DNA of 64,000 bases from Lusitaniella coriacea LEGE 07157 (GCF_015207425.1 NZ_JADEWZ010000010.1:62001-126000); one strand, 5' to 3'. Positions 9,870 through 20,534 are shown, counted from the first letter of the stretch. A program made the numbers and translations. The notes: generated by a model from the sequence alone, not told the origin.

Positions 9870-11198
9870 ATGAAAGCTTACCGAATGACATTCTGTTCTC
9901 TGTTGAGGAAACTTAAGGCAATTTACCCTCAAAGTTGCCTTTTTCTCCTGACGCTTCTCTTTATACTCACCCTCGATCCCCTCTCTATTTCTAGTGTGGC
10001 GCGAAGCGGATCCCTGCGCGATCGCGCCCAAAACAACGATCGCATTGTAATTGGGATGTCTGCCGCTTTCCAAGGCTCCTCTCAAGGCTTGGGAATTGAG
10101 CTGTATCGTGGCTCTACTGCGTATTTTAATGAAATCAATCAAACAGGTGGAATCGACGGCAAAAAGATTGTTCTCCGCACCTACAACGATGGCTACAACC
10201 CTAACCCAGCCATTCACAACACTATCGATTTAATTGAGAAAGATAACGTCTTTCTTCTCTTTAATTACGTGGGTACGCCGACGGTAACTCGGATGCTTCC
10301 CATTCTTAAAAAATATAAAAACAAAAATATTTACCTTTTCTTTCCCTTTACCGGCGCTCAACCCCAAAGAGAAAAACCCTATAATCAATTTGTCTTTAAT
10401 CTGCGAGCCTCTTATCGACAAGAAACGCAAGGATTGGTTGAAAACTTTTTTAAAATCGGACGCAAAAAAATCGCTGTTTTTTATCAAATCGATGCCTACG
10501 GGAGAAGTGGTTGGGACGGAGTGAAACGCGCTCTAGAAAACAAAAACGCTAAAATAGTGGCAGAAGCAACCTATCGTCGCGGAACTGCTTACAAGGAAAG
10601 CTTAAAAGAGCAAGTTGATATTCTCAAAGCAGCCAACCCCGACGCAATTATTTCTATCGGTTCCTACGCGGCTTGCGCTGCTTTTATTCGCGATGCGAGA
10701 GATTCGGGTTGGGATATCCCCATTGCGAACGTTTCCTTTGTCGGTAGCGAAAACCTACTCGCACTCTTGCAAGAAACCGGTAATCAAACAGGAAAAGATT
10801 ACACGAGAAATTTAATCAACTCTCAAGTGGTTCCCAGCTACGAAGATACTTCCATCCCCGTTGTCAAGGAATATCGCCAGTTGATGGATCGCTACAATCC
10901 CAAACCTCCCCAGGGAATTGCCAACGAAAACTATGAGCCGCTTCCCTATAGCTTTGTAAGTTTTGAAGGCTTCCTCAATGCCAAACTACTCGTCACAATT
11001 TTGCGAAAAATGGATCGAACTCCCCAAAGACGCGAAATTGAGGAAGTGGTCGAAAATATCAAAAATCTCGATCTGGGAATTAACACTCCTATCTCTTTTA
11101 GTGCCGACGATCGTCAAGGATTAGATCGAGTTTATTACACAACAGTTAAATCCGATCGATTTGTTCCTTTAAAAGACTGGAAAATGTGGGAAAAATGA
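9870..11198 (+). CDS. ABC-type amino-acid-like substrate-binding protein (periplasmic sensor component)
   Basis: The 442-residue protein has an N-terminal signal segment (SCLFLLTLLFILTLD, about 23-37) and then a type I periplasmic binding fold of the LivJ/AmiC class: IVIGMSAAFQGSSQGLGIEL, GKKIVLRTYNDGY and VFLLFNYVGTPT, with ASYRQETQGLVE and AYGRSGWDGVKRAL in the hinge and second lobe. No ABC permease or ATPase gene is adjacent. Instead its stop overlaps the start of a hybrid histidine kinase (ATGA), so it probably feeds ligand information to that sensor rather than to a transporter; this is inference. ATG 9870 is preferred over TTG 9867. Confidence 0.88.
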   Translation: MKAYRMTFCSLLRKLKAIYPQSCLFLLTLLFILTLDPLSISSVARSGSLRDRAQNNDRIVIGMSAAFQGSSQGLGIELYRGSTAYFNEINQTGGIDGKKIVLRTYNDGYNPNPAIHNTIDLIEKDNVFLLFNYVGTPTVTRMLPILKKYKNKNIYLFFPFTGAQPQREKPYNQFVFNLRASYRQETQGLVENFFKIGRKKIAVFYQIDAYGRSGWDGVKRALENKNAKIVAEATYRRGTAYKESLKEQVDILKAANPDAIISIGSYAACAAFIRDARDSGWDIPIANVSFVGSENLLALLQETGNQTGKDYTRNLINSQVVPSYEDTSIPVVKEYRQLMDRYNPKPPQGIANENYEPLPYSFVSFEGFLNAKLLVTILRKMDRTPQRREIEEVVENIKNLDLGINTPISFSADDRQGLDRVYYTTVKSDRFVPLKDWKMWEK

Positions 11199-13771
11199 AA
11201 ACATCAAAACTCCTACAAAAAACTCTTCTCGGCGAGATCCTCCTCTTTGCCATTATTGCAACGAGTACCTCGATCGTTTCTGGCTTGAATTTGAAAAATC
11301 ACATGACAGAAGAGTTTGAAAGTAAAGGAAAGGCAATTGTCAACAGTATTGCTAACTCTAGCGTGGAAGTTTTGTTTAACCGCGATGCATCAACGCTTCA
11401 ATCCACAATCGACCAATTTCTTGACATTAAAGGAATAGGTTATATTTTTGTCATTGACGATCGCGGCGAAATTATTGCTCATACCTTTGTTCCCACAATC
11501 CCCCCAGAACTGCTCGAACACATTAATAAAGGTCATCACCAGCACACCGAAAACAGAATCGATGAGATTGAGCTTCTCAATCGCGGAGAATTCATCGACA
11601 TCTCTTCCCCCATCTTGGCAGGAGTTGCCGGATACGTTCATGTTGGCATGGAGAAAAGTGCAGTCGCAGCACATGTAACAGAAGCCACCCTGCAACAACT
11701 TGCACTCGTCCTCGCCATCTTTCTCCTCGCCGTCGCCATCGCCTATATCCGCGTCAGTCAAATTTCCAAACCCCTCAACCAACTGACAGAATACGCACAA
11801 CGATTAAAAGCGAGGGACTTTTCTACCTCGGTTAAAATTCAATCCAGAGATGAAATTGGATTGCTCGCACAAACGCTACAGTCGATGTCTGAAGAGTTAA
11901 GTCACTCCTTTGACAACCTCGAACAAGCCGTTAGCGACGCAACAACCGAACTCCTCGTCTCCAATAGCTACCTTAGAGCAATCCTAAAAAATTTAGCAGA
12001 CGGACTGCTGGTTACCGATCCCCAAGGACACATCACGCAGTTTAATCCCGCATTGGCAGAAATGTTCGATTTGGGAAAACAAGACATTCGAGGTCAACTC
12101 TGTTCTGAGATTTTTTGCCGCGAGTTAGCCGAATTAGCCACACAAACCCAACAACAATCTAAGGACGTTTTAACCGCAGAGGTTGCACTCACTAAAAATC
12201 GCGTGGGGAAAGCTGTTGCGACTGCAATCGAGCAAGAATTAACGATGTCAGGAGAGAATGACACCGAACAAATGAGTTCGGCAATTTTAATCCGGGATAT
12301 CACGGTTGAGAAAGAAATCGATCGCATGAAAACCGATTTTCTCTCCACAGTGTCCCACGAACTGAGAACTCCCCTCACTTCTGTTCTGGGTTTCACCAAA
12401 TTAATCAAGAAAAAACTCGAAGATACTCTTTTCCCCAATATCGATACGGGAAACAAGAAACAGCAACGCGCGGTCAAACAGGTTAGCAACAACCTCAATA
12501 TTATCGTCGCTGAGGGAGAGCGTCTCACTACTTTAATCAACGATGTTTTGGATATTGCCAAGATGGAGGCGGGGAAGGTGGATTGGAAAAGCGAACCGAT
12601 TGTTATCGAAGAATTAGTCAATCGTTCTTTGGCAGCAACTTCGGTACTTTTTCAACAAAAAGGATTAGAACCCATTATTGAAATCGAACCAGAACTCCCG
12701 GAAATTATGGGAGATAAAGATCGACTCATCCAAGTGTTGGTCAATCTCCTCTCCAATGCGGTGAAGTTTACCAATGAAGGTTCGGTGACGTGTCGCGTTG
12801 GACGTAACCCAGAGAGTCTGACAATTAGCGTTGTGGATGGGGGAATTGGGATCGCACCGGAAGATTGTTCCCAAGTTTTTGAGAAATTCAAGCAGGTGGG
12901 AGATACCTTAACGGATAAACCTCAAGGAACGGGTTTGGGATTGCCGATTTGCAAACAGATTATCGAACATCACGGCGGGACAATTTGGGTTGAAAGTACT
13001 CTGGGTGAAGGGAGTACCTTCTCATTCTCGCTTCCCCTTTCCGAAATAGCAGAAGTCCCCACAATTAATCTCGATACACTCCTCACCCAACTCAATCATC
13101 ACGTTCGTCCAGCCGCTCTTACGGATGAACTACAAAAGAAATGTATTCTGGTGGTGGACGATGACGCACATATTCGCGAACTCCTCAGACAAGAACTCGA
13201 AGCGCAAGGGTATCAAATTCGGGAGGCGAAAGACGGTTTAGAGGCGATTCAACAGGTGAAAGCGCTTCAACCCGATTTGATTATTATGGATGTGATGATG
13301 CCGCAGATGAGCGGTTTTGACGCGGTTGCGGTGCTAAAAAATGACCCCCAGACGATGGAGATTCCTATTGTGATTCTCTCGATTATGGAAGATAAGGAAC
13401 GGGGATATCGCTTGGGGGTTGACCGCTATTTGCAGAAACCCATTGACGCAGAAATGTTACTACAGGAAATTAGCTTGCTCCTTTCTCAAGGAAAGTCCCG
13501 CAGGAAAGTGTTGCTGGTGGATGAGGATGCGTCGGCGGTGCGAATGCTCGCACAGGTACTACAGGAGCGAGGATATAATGTAGTGGAGGTGTTAGATAGC
13601 AAGGAGCTTTGGGTAAAAGCGTTCTCCGTACAGCCGGATTTAATTATTGCCAATGCAAATCTGTGGCAACAATCCGAGTCGGTGAAGACATTGCGCTTTG
13701 AAAAAGGAATGGAAAATGTTTTATTTATCCTATTAGCAGACGAACATAACGATGAGTCCGATTGCTCTTAA
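11195..13771 (+). CDS. Hybrid histidine kinase (periplasmic sensor-HAMP-PAS-HisKA-HATPase-REC-pseudoREC)
   Basis: The 858 residues hold a membrane helix at about 10-27, an extracytoplasmic sensor (28-165), a second helix (166-187), HAMP, PAS (about 258-370), the H-box STVSHELRTPLTS, an ATPase domain with N and G boxes (LVNLLSNAVKFTNEG, GTGLGLPICKQI), a receiver with DVMMPQMSGFD, and a second receiver-like domain. In that last domain the phospho-acceptor Asp is replaced (PDLIIANANLW), so it cannot be phosphorylated normally. The start overlaps the binding-protein stop by ATGA, and the end overlaps the cyclase gene by 20 bases. A periplasmic binding protein as ligand partner is likely by context. 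Confidence 0.92.
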   Translation: MKTSKLLQKTLLGEILLFAIIATSTSIVSGLNLKNHMTEEFESKGKAIVNSIANSSVEVLFNRDASTLQSTIDQFLDIKGIGYIFVIDDRGEIIAHTFVPTIPPELLEHINKGHHQHTENRIDEIELLNRGEFIDISSPILAGVAGYVHVGMEKSAVAAHVTEATLQQLALVLAIFLLAVAIAYIRVSQISKPLNQLTEYAQRLKARDFSTSVKIQSRDEIGLLAQTLQSMSEELSHSFDNLEQAVSDATTELLVSNSYLRAILKNLADGLLVTDPQGHITQFNPALAEMFDLGKQDIRGQLCSEIFCRELAELATQTQQQSKDVLTAEVALTKNRVGKAVATAIEQELTMSGENDTEQMSSAILIRDITVEKEIDRMKTDFLSTVSHELRTPLTSVLGFTKLIKKKLEDTLFPNIDTGNKKQQRAVKQVSNNLNIIVAEGERLTTLINDVLDIAKMEAGKVDWKSEPIVIEELVNRSLAATSVLFQQKGLEPIIEIEPELPEIMGDKDRLIQVLVNLLSNAVKFTNEGSVTCRVGRNPESLTISVVDGGIGIAPEDCSQVFEKFKQVGDTLTDKPQGTGLGLPICKQIIEHHGGTIWVESTLGEGSTFSFSLPLSEIAEVPTINLDTLLTQLNHHVRPAALTDELQKKCILVVDDDAHIRELLRQELEAQGYQIREAKDGLEAIQQVKALQPDLIIMDVMMPQMSGFDAVAVLKNDPQTMEIPIVILSIMEDKERGYRLGVDRYLQKPIDAEMLLQEISLLLSQGKSRRKVLLVDEDASAVRMLAQVLQERGYNVVEVLDSKELWVKAFSVQPDLIIANANLWQQSESVKTLRFEKGMENVLFILLADEHNDESDCS

Positions 13772-15164
13772 GCGTCTGATTGCTAAAAAAGAAGCGCGAC
13801 AGGTTTTAGGTGAACTTTTCCAAGCGATGAATACTCCCCTAGGGATTCAAGATGTTGGAGGGGAGTGGTTGTTGGGGATGGCAAGTGGGGAAGCGGGGGG
13901 TCGGTATCCGATCGCGCTCGACGGTAAAATATTGGGATGGGTTGTGGGAGAAGGACAAGCTGCCGCGATCGCGAATTTGTTGGGATATTTGGCAAAGCGA
14001 GAAGTAGAACGCAAGGAACTCGCGCGGGAAACCCTGGAAAAATACAAAGAAATTAATCTCCTCTACAAAATTTCAGAACGAATCGCTGCAACTTTGGAAC
14101 TTGAAGATGTTGCTCAATTGGTTCTCGAAGAGGCGAGTAAGATTATTAATGCCGATAGCGGTTCTGTGATGTTGCTCGATCCTCAAACCGAACAACTTGA
14201 TATTCTTGCGGCGTTTGGACAAGAATACCCCATTAAAACCCCTTTAAAGTTCAAACAAGGCATTGCAGGGATTGTGGCTTTGACAGGACGAGCCGAGATC
14301 GTTAATGATGTTACCTCAGACGGACGCTATTTAGAAGGAAGCAATAAGGTTAGTTCGTTAATTTGCGCGCCGTTGAAAATTACAGATCGCGCGATCGGTA
14401 CTATTAATTTAAGTAGTCAATCCCCCGTCCAATATACTGCCGCAGATTTGAAATTATTAAACGCACTGGCATCCCAAGCCGCCGCCGCGATTGAAAATGC
14501 TATTCTTCACGAAAATAAGCTCAAAGAAGAGCGAATTAAAAGTAATTTAGAACGCTATGTTTCCGATCGCGTCGTTCGAGCCATTATGGATTCAACGGGA
14601 GAAATTTCACTCAATCCCACCAAGAAAAATGTTGCAATTTTATTTTCCGATATCCGCAATTTTACTACCTATTGCGAAGAACTCGAACCAGAAACTATTG
14701 TTCAATATTTAAACGAATATTTCACGCACATGGTTGACGTTATTTTTAATCATGAGGGAACGGTAAATAAATTTGTTGGGGATATGATCGTCGCTTTCTT
14801 TGGCGCACCTTCAGAAGTTATTGATTCCGAAGCAAAAGCCATTGAGACGGCAATTTCCATGCAAAAAAGACTGAAAACCATCCCTATTTCCTGGATTGCA
14901 GAACATTTCAATACTGGGATTGGTATCAGTTCGGGACGAGTGGTTGTTGGCAATATTGGCTCGCCTTCCCACATGGACTATACTGCAATTGGGGATGAAG
15001 TTAATATTGCTTCGCGCTTGCAATCGATTGCGAAAGGCGGTCAAATTTTAGTCAGTCGTAGCATTTATAAACAAACCAAAAAGCTATTCAAATTCAAGGA
15101 ATTTGGGGAAATCAGTCTTAAAGGTAAAAAGAACGCGATCGAAGTATTTGAGGTTTTGTACTGA
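13752..15164 (+). CDS. GAF-domain class III adenylate cyclase
   Basis: This cytosolic enzyme has 470 residues. An N-terminal segment of about 85 residues is followed by a GAF domain (about 100-250, LYKISERIAATLELEDVAQL) and a cyclase homology domain (about 275-470). Catalytic residues are intact: both metal-binding Asp (LFSDIRNFT, VGDMIVAFFG), the adenine-selecting Lys (VNKFVGD) and Thr (DYTAIGDEVN), and the transition-state Asn/Arg (VNIASRLQ). It should therefore make cAMP from ATP. Its start lies inside the end of the upstream kinase gene and the downstream receiver follows by 18 bases, so it is likely an output of the same signalling path. Confidence 0.93.
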   Translation: MSPIALKRLIAKKEARQVLGELFQAMNTPLGIQDVGGEWLLGMASGEAGGRYPIALDGKILGWVVGEGQAAAIANLLGYLAKREVERKELARETLEKYKEINLLYKISERIAATLELEDVAQLVLEEASKIINADSGSVMLLDPQTEQLDILAAFGQEYPIKTPLKFKQGIAGIVALTGRAEIVNDVTSDGRYLEGSNKVSSLICAPLKITDRAIGTINLSSQSPVQYTAADLKLLNALASQAAAAIENAILHENKLKEERIKSNLERYVSDRVVRAIMDSTGEISLNPTKKNVAILFSDIRNFTTYCEELEPETIVQYLNEYFTHMVDVIFNHEGTVNKFVGDMIVAFFGAPSEVIDSEAKAIETAISMQKRLKTIPISWIAEHFNTGIGISSGRVVVGNIGSPSHMDYTAIGDEVNIASRLQSIAKGGQILVSRSIYKQTKKLFKFKEFGEISLKGKKNAIEVFEVLY

Positions 15165-15182
15165 TCGAAATTGGAGAATATG

Positions 15183-15563
15183 ATGCAGAAAAAAATATTG
15201 ATTGTCGATGACGAACCTCACATTCGGATGCTTCTCGAACAAACCTTTGAAGAACTTGAAGACGAAGGTGTAGAATTGTTCGTGGCAACTAACGGACAGG
15301 AAGCATTAGATTTAATCGAAGCAGAAAAGCCGAATTTGGTTTTTTTGGATGTTATGATGCCAAAAGTTAATGGTTTTGATGTTTGTAATATTGTTAAAAA
15401 TACATTAAAAATTAGCGATATTTATATCATTCTGCTGACTGCAAAAGGTCAAGAATTTGATAAGAAAAAGGGCGAAAAAGTAGGGGCCAATTTATATATG
15501 ACCAAACCTTTCGATCCCGACGAAGTTGTAGAAAAAGCAGAGGAAATTTTGGGGATTTCTTGA
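15183..15563 (+). CDS. CheY-like single-domain response regulator
   Basis: The 126 residues form one receiver domain: acidic pair ILIVDDEPHIRML, phospho-acceptor FLDVMMPKVNGFD, Thr switch LLTAKG and Lys TKPFDPDE. No output domain is present. GGAG at 15173 gives best spacing to ATG 15183; ATG 15180 is too close. It is the last gene of the binding protein-kinase-cyclase operon and may shuttle phosphate from the hybrid kinase. Confidence 0.92.
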   Translation: MQKKILIVDDEPHIRMLLEQTFEELEDEGVELFVATNGQEALDLIEAEKPNLVFLDVMMPKVNGFDVCNIVKNTLKISDIYIILLTAKGQEFDKKKGEKVGANLYMTKPFDPDEVVEKAEEILGIS

Positions 15564-15713
15564 ATGTTAGAAAAGTGAGATAAAGCGTGCAAAGGAACCA
15601 CTCACGCTTGAGGAAGACTGTGAGTTGCGCATAATATTACATAAAATCACGAACTTGTTGGCACAGTCTTAATTTCGCGGTACGTTGAGGGCGAGATTAT
15701 ACGCAATCTGTCG

Positions 15714-16901
15714 ATGAAGAGTCACCCGCAATTCTACCGAAGTGCCGCGATTATTGCTGGCAGTATTTTTTTGAGTTGCGCGATCGCGCGCCCCACCCTT
15801 GCCCAGCTTATCCCCGACACTACCCTTGGTGCGGAAAACTCCGTCGTTACCCCCATCGATCTGCTCAACCAGCGCATTGACGGGGGTGCAGCACGGGGAA
15901 TTAACCTCTTCCACAGCTTCCTGGAATTCAACATTGGCAACGGCAGCAGCGTCTATTTCGCCAACCCCACAGGCATTGAAAATATCCTCACCCGCGTCAC
16001 CGGAAACAACGCCTCCAACATTCTCGGCACATTAGGCGTACTCGGCAATGCCAACCTTTTCCTCATCAATCCCAACGGCATTTATTTCGGTGAAAACGCC
16101 CAATTGGATGTGAGCGGTTCCTTCCTCGCCACAACCGCAGACGGAATTCAACTGGGAACTCAGGGCTATTTTAGCGCCACCGACCCCCAAAGCTCTCAAC
16201 TCCTCTCCGTTCAACCCAGTGCCTTATTCTCCAATACTTTGCGCAACTGGACGGCAGGCATTAAGAATGAGGGAAATTTGTCTGTTGGGGGCGATTTAAC
16301 GCTAATTGCCGACGAATTGGACTTACAAGGTCAACTCTCCGCAGGAGGAAACCTCACTTTAGTGGGGGCAAATCTCATCAATTCTCCCTGGAACCTACAA
16401 ACCAACTCCCAACAAACCCCCTCCACTCAAGGAACCCTGCAAATCCGAGACAGCACAACCAATCCCTTCATCGCTGCTGCGGGAGGCGAATTATTGGTGC
16501 AAGGCAACGAAACAGTGGATATCTTTGCATTGAATCATCCCGATAGTGGCTTATTTTCTGGTGGGGATATGGTTCTGCGCAGTGGGAACCAAGTCAGCGG
16601 CGACGCACATTATTACGCGGGAGGAAGTTTCCGCATCGAGCAGTTAGATGGAAATTTAGGTGATTTATTCAGTCCCTTCGACCCCGTGATTCGCGCTCTG
16701 GGAGATGTCAATATGGGTAACTATATCGGAGCATCTTTGCACATTTTGGCAGGGGGTAAAATCAATATTACATCTGTTATTGTCACGGGTACGGATACGA
16801 TAGGAAACAGCATTAATCCCACCAGTACGCCGGATTTAGCCAATGTAACCCTCTCTAACGGCAAATCGGAATTATTAACGGGAATGCGCGTGCAACCTTA
16901 G
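15714..16901 (+). pseudogene. Haemagglutinin-type (two-partner secretion) exoprotein, N-terminal part, frameshifted
   Basis: The 395 residues start with a signal peptide (AIIAGSIFLSCAIARPTLAQ) and the TPS/FHA N-terminal domain: FHSFLEFNIGNGSSVYFANP, ILTRVTGNNASNILGTLGVL and NLFLINPNGIYFGENAQLDV. The NPNGI motif is diagnostic of TpsA proteins exported by an Omp85-type TpsB partner, which is not in this window. The frame ends at TAG 16901 just where the expected sequence INGNARATLDVRAG continues in the next frame. One base appears lost around 16869-16871. Restoring one base makes 15714-19534 a single 1,273-residue gene. Confidence 0.85.
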
Positions 16902-19534
16902 ACGTTCGTGCGGGAATGAACCCCGCAGATATTGGCATTCCCGGCATAACTGGCACGGTTTTCCCCAATCCAACCCTCAACCCCACCGCGACGGGAAGCG
17001 ATATTACTATTGGCTTTGCTCAAATCAGTCAACCTGACGGCATCATCTTCTTAACCAATCAATTTCGCCCTAACCCGAACTTACCTCCCGGCACTATTCA
17101 CATCACCAACGATCCTACTCAACCTAATCTCAATCTCCCTACATTTCCCGGTGGGGGGGGCGACGTTATCTTCGACTCTCGCGGTGGCATTATTGTGGAT
17201 CGCGCGATCGCGGTTGAGAATGGTTTTGGGGCATTCTCCGGAGACGGGGGCAATGTAACAATACTCGCAGAAGGCAATATTTCCTTTGCCTCCAACACGC
17301 TAAGAAATAGTTCTATCTCTTCTAGGGGGCAAATTGGAGGAAATATACTCTTGCAGAGCGATCGCGATATCTTTATCAGAGGTGGAGTCTTTTCCCAGAG
17401 TAGGTCTCAGAGCAACGTGCCACGTACCGGAGGAGACATTACCATCCGAGCTAGAAATTTATCCTTGCTCGACAACGGAGTCATTGTCGGATTGACAACA
17501 GGAACGGCAAAGACCGGAACAGTTGATATTTCCGTTTCCCAAAGCTTAACGGCTAACGGAGAATTCTCTCCAGGCGTACCCGGTGGAATTTATAATCAAG
17601 CCTCGTCAACCGGGACAGGCAATATCGGGGATATTCGCATTGCAGCCAACACCGTGTCCCTCACCAATGGAACTAAAATTGACTCAACTGCTCTCCAACA
17701 GGGAAATTCAGGCAACATCGAGATTGTCGCGAGAGAAAGCTTCAATGCTGATGGAGAAGGCAGTCGCCCGGATTTAACAAGCGGGGTCTACAGCAGTACG
17801 GTCGATGTTAATGCAGGAAAAATCGACATCCGCACTCTCTCCCTCAACCTAACGAATGGGGCGAGGATTGGCTCGACTTCTCTTGGTCAGGGAAGTACCA
17901 GCAGCATTGAAATTGCTGTTGCACAAGGCTTCACTGCTGACGGGACAACGAGCTTGGGTCAGGTTAGTGGAGTCTTTAGCCGTGCAGTTAATGGCGAAGC
18001 GGAAGAGATTGACATTCGGGCTAACTCGGTGAAGTTGACCAATGGGGCTAATTTGAGTTCATTTGCTACCAGTTTAACGATTGTGTCGCCCCTCGATCCC
18101 GCTAATAATTTATCTCCCCTAGCTCAAGCCAGTTCTAGCAATATTTCAATTCGAGCAACTCAAACCTTTGAAGCGGATGGAGCCTCTCCCTTGGGCGCAC
18201 CGAGTGGCGTTTTCACTAATTTATCGCCTGGGGTAGAGGGGCGTGGAGGAGACATCAACATCGAAACAAATGCTCTCAGGTTTACCAATGGGGCTAAACT
18301 GGATACTTCAACTTTCGGACGCGGCGATGGGGGGCAAATCTCAGTCGTTGCAACAAATTCAGTTGTTTTCGATGGCAGAAATCCCGCAGGCAATTTTGGT
18401 GGGGGAATTACCAGTTTCGTTGCTCCCGGAGCGATTGGTGATGGTGGAGACGTTAGGATTACAACAGGTTCTTTAGCAGTAACGAATGGTGCGGGGTTAG
18501 CTAGTGTTACCTTTGGGCGGGGAAATGGAGGAAACTTTGACATTCAGGCTGCGGATTCAGTTCTCGTGCAGGGAGAATCGGTAATTACAACTTCAAGTGA
18601 GCCTGGTGGAATTGGCGACTCAGGGAATATTAATATTTCAGCCGGAACCATTACGTTAAGCAACGATTCGGGCAGCCTAGCATTTATTAGCACTTTTTCA
18701 AAAGGACAAGGAAGGGCGGGGGATATCGATATTCGCGCTCGCTCTCTTTCTTTAGATCAATTTTCTATTGATACTGACGGTTTCTCTGGATCTGGGGGAA
18801 ATATCAACCCGGGAATTGATGGGCTATTGGTGATGCGTAACGGGTCGCGCATTTCTACAACGGCTGGTTTCTTGGGTTCCGGTGGCGATGGGGGAAATAT
18901 TGATATCGCCGCTAGCTTCATTGTGGGGATTCGGGAGGAAAATAGCGATATTACTGCCAATGCCTTTAGCGGACAGGGTGGAAATATTCGGATTGCGACG
19001 AATGGAATTTTTGGGCTGAAATTCCGTCCTCGCCTTACGCCGTTGAGCGATATTACCGCGTCTTCCGAAATCGGGATTGATGGCACGTTTGACCTAGATT
19101 TACTGAGTTTTCCATCCGAGCAAGGGTTGAACGAATTACCGAGCAGTTTGGTGGATGCGGAAAGTGCTTTTGCGCGAGATGTCTGCGGGATTCAGGATGG
19201 GAAGATTGCGGGGGGAAGTTCGCTAACGATTACGGGACGAGGAGGAATGCCCCCAAGCCCGTTAGAACCTCTTACACCCTTGAATGGGTCGGTAGAGTGG
19301 TCAAGGCGCAATGGGAATTCGGGGGAGAATGAAACGGCGCGTCCGGCAGCGATTTTGCGAGACAGATCGCGCGCCGAAGCTGATGAGAGCGGAAATCCCA
19401 AGGAAATTCGCCCCGCACAGGGATGGAGGGTTACGCCGGAAGGTCGGGTTTTGTTGACCGCAGAGGTGCCAGCACCGGGAGCATTTTCGGTGGGGTGGGT
19501 TCATCCGGATTGCACGAAACGTCCTACGGAGTAG
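16870..19534 (+). pseudogene. Haemagglutinin-type exoprotein, C-terminal part, in shifted frame
   Basis: This frame is open from about 16870 (first ATG 16916) and continues the TpsA protein: beta-helix repeats with recurrent SLTNGTKIDS/LTNGARIGS strands alternating with VVATNSVVFDG-like strands. It closes with the cyanobacterial TpsA tail CGIQDGKIAGGSSLTITGRGG and GWRVTPEGRVLLTA. The passenger is built of more than eight LTNGA-type repeats. As written, the second part lacks a signal peptide and could not be secreted alone, so either the gene is inactive or the shift is a sequencing error or a phase-variable site. Confidence 0.85.
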
Positions 19535-19593
19535 CGAGACGTTCTACGTTCTCCAGTTGAGAAATTTCCGCGATCGCGCGCACTTCCAATCTT

Positions 19594-20028
19594 CTACGAA
19601 TTCGATGAATCTGAGGCAAACAGGGCAAATAATTCTTCTCCTGTCATATTCTTGGTTCGATTGGCAAAAGCGTAATATTCTGGCTTTTCTTCAATGAAAA
19701 CCTGAAGATCGAAAATAAACCCTTCATCGCCATCAAAAATTCCTGCGGGAATATAGTAATGATTGTTTTCTTTCAATTTATAAAACAGATGAGTGCCACA
19801 CTTGTTGCAAAATCCGCGTTCTGCCCATTCTGAGGATTGATATCTTCCAATATTTTCTTCTCCCTCAAAACGAACGCCCTCGTTACATTCAACACCCAAT
19901 AAAGCGCCTCCACCCCATTTGCGACACATATTGCAATGGCACGCCGCGATGTGATGATTGATGTGGGTTGTGGAAAGACTGACTGTCCCACACAGGCAAC
20001 GACCTTTAAAAACACTGAGTTCAGACAT
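19594..20028 (-). CDS. GFA family zinc protein (glutathione-dependent formaldehyde-activating fold)
   Basis: The 144 residues contain the Mss4-like zinc sites of the GFA family: GRCLCGTVSL, ACHCNMCRKWGGG and GFCNKCGTHLFYKL. Family members include S-(hydroxymethyl)glutathione synthase and CENP-V-type proteins. Residues around FEGEENIGRYQSSEWAERGF match the general GFA pattern. The exact substrate is unknown, since formaldehyde activation is proven for only a few members. It is convergent with the exoprotein gene. Confidence 0.88.
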   Translation of the reverse strand: MSELSVFKGRCLCGTVSLSTTHINHHIAACHCNMCRKWGGGALLGVECNEGVRFEGEENIGRYQSSEWAERGFCNKCGTHLFYKLKENNHYYIPAGIFDGDEGFIFDLQVFIEEKPEYYAFANRTKNMTGEELFALFASDSSNS

Positions 20029-20176
20029 CTTTTTTTCTTTTGGGATATGTGTTCGATTAATTTTGCGGAATTAAAATCAAACGCTCCTGTGGCAATAGCG
20101 TTCCTCCATATTAAGATATGAGTTGCGATCGACCGAGCAAAAGGTTTTAACGGTATTCCCTCAACCCTCACGATTT

Positions 20177-20485
20177 ATGGAAAAATCCCTATCCTTTCGA
20201 GAAACCGACCCTTCGTATCTCTCTTTCTGGGTTGAGAATCCCACTTTTCCAGAAAGTAATAACGAACCCACCGAACCCTCATCTGCGACGCAAACGCCTC
20301 AAATCCCCCCCGAACCCGATACACTCATTCATTTCACCGCTCAGAATTTCGTCTATTTGGGCGTTTTTCTCTTATTTCTGAGTATTATTGCCGCGATTGG
20401 ACTTGTGAGCCGAAAAATCACTCACATCGCTATCTTTGTCATCCTGGTTAGTTTAGCTGTCATTGCCCTTTTTTGGTCAATTTAG
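20177..20485 (+). CDS. Small two-helix membrane protein upstream of glgA
   Basis: From ATG 20177 the protein has 102 residues: a polar, Pro-rich N-terminal half (about 1-50), then two membrane helices (FVYLGVFLLFLSIIAAIGLV and IAIFVILVSLAVIALFW). The frame stays open back to a TTG at 20123 but ATG is the likely start. I do not recognise a named family. It is followed after 97 bases by glgA. Confidence 0.6.
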   Translation: MEKSLSFRETDPSYLSFWVENPTFPESNNEPTEPSSATQTPQIPPEPDTLIHFTAQNFVYLGVFLLFLSIIAAIGLVSRKITHIAIFVILVSLAVIALFWSI

Positions 20486-20500
20486 CGATCGCGCGTAATT

Positions 20501-20534
20501 TTGACAGAAGAATGTATACTTTTGTAAATATAAT
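20501..20534 (+). promoter_or_regulatory. Possible glgA promoter
   Basis: TTGACA at 20501-20506 is followed after 18 bases by TAAATA (20525-20530), overlapping a TATAAT at 20529-20534. The glgA start is about 50 bases further. A GAGGAG ribosome site precedes ATG 20583. The -35 to TATAAT distance of 22 is too long, so the TAAATA pairing is the workable one. Confidence 0.35.
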
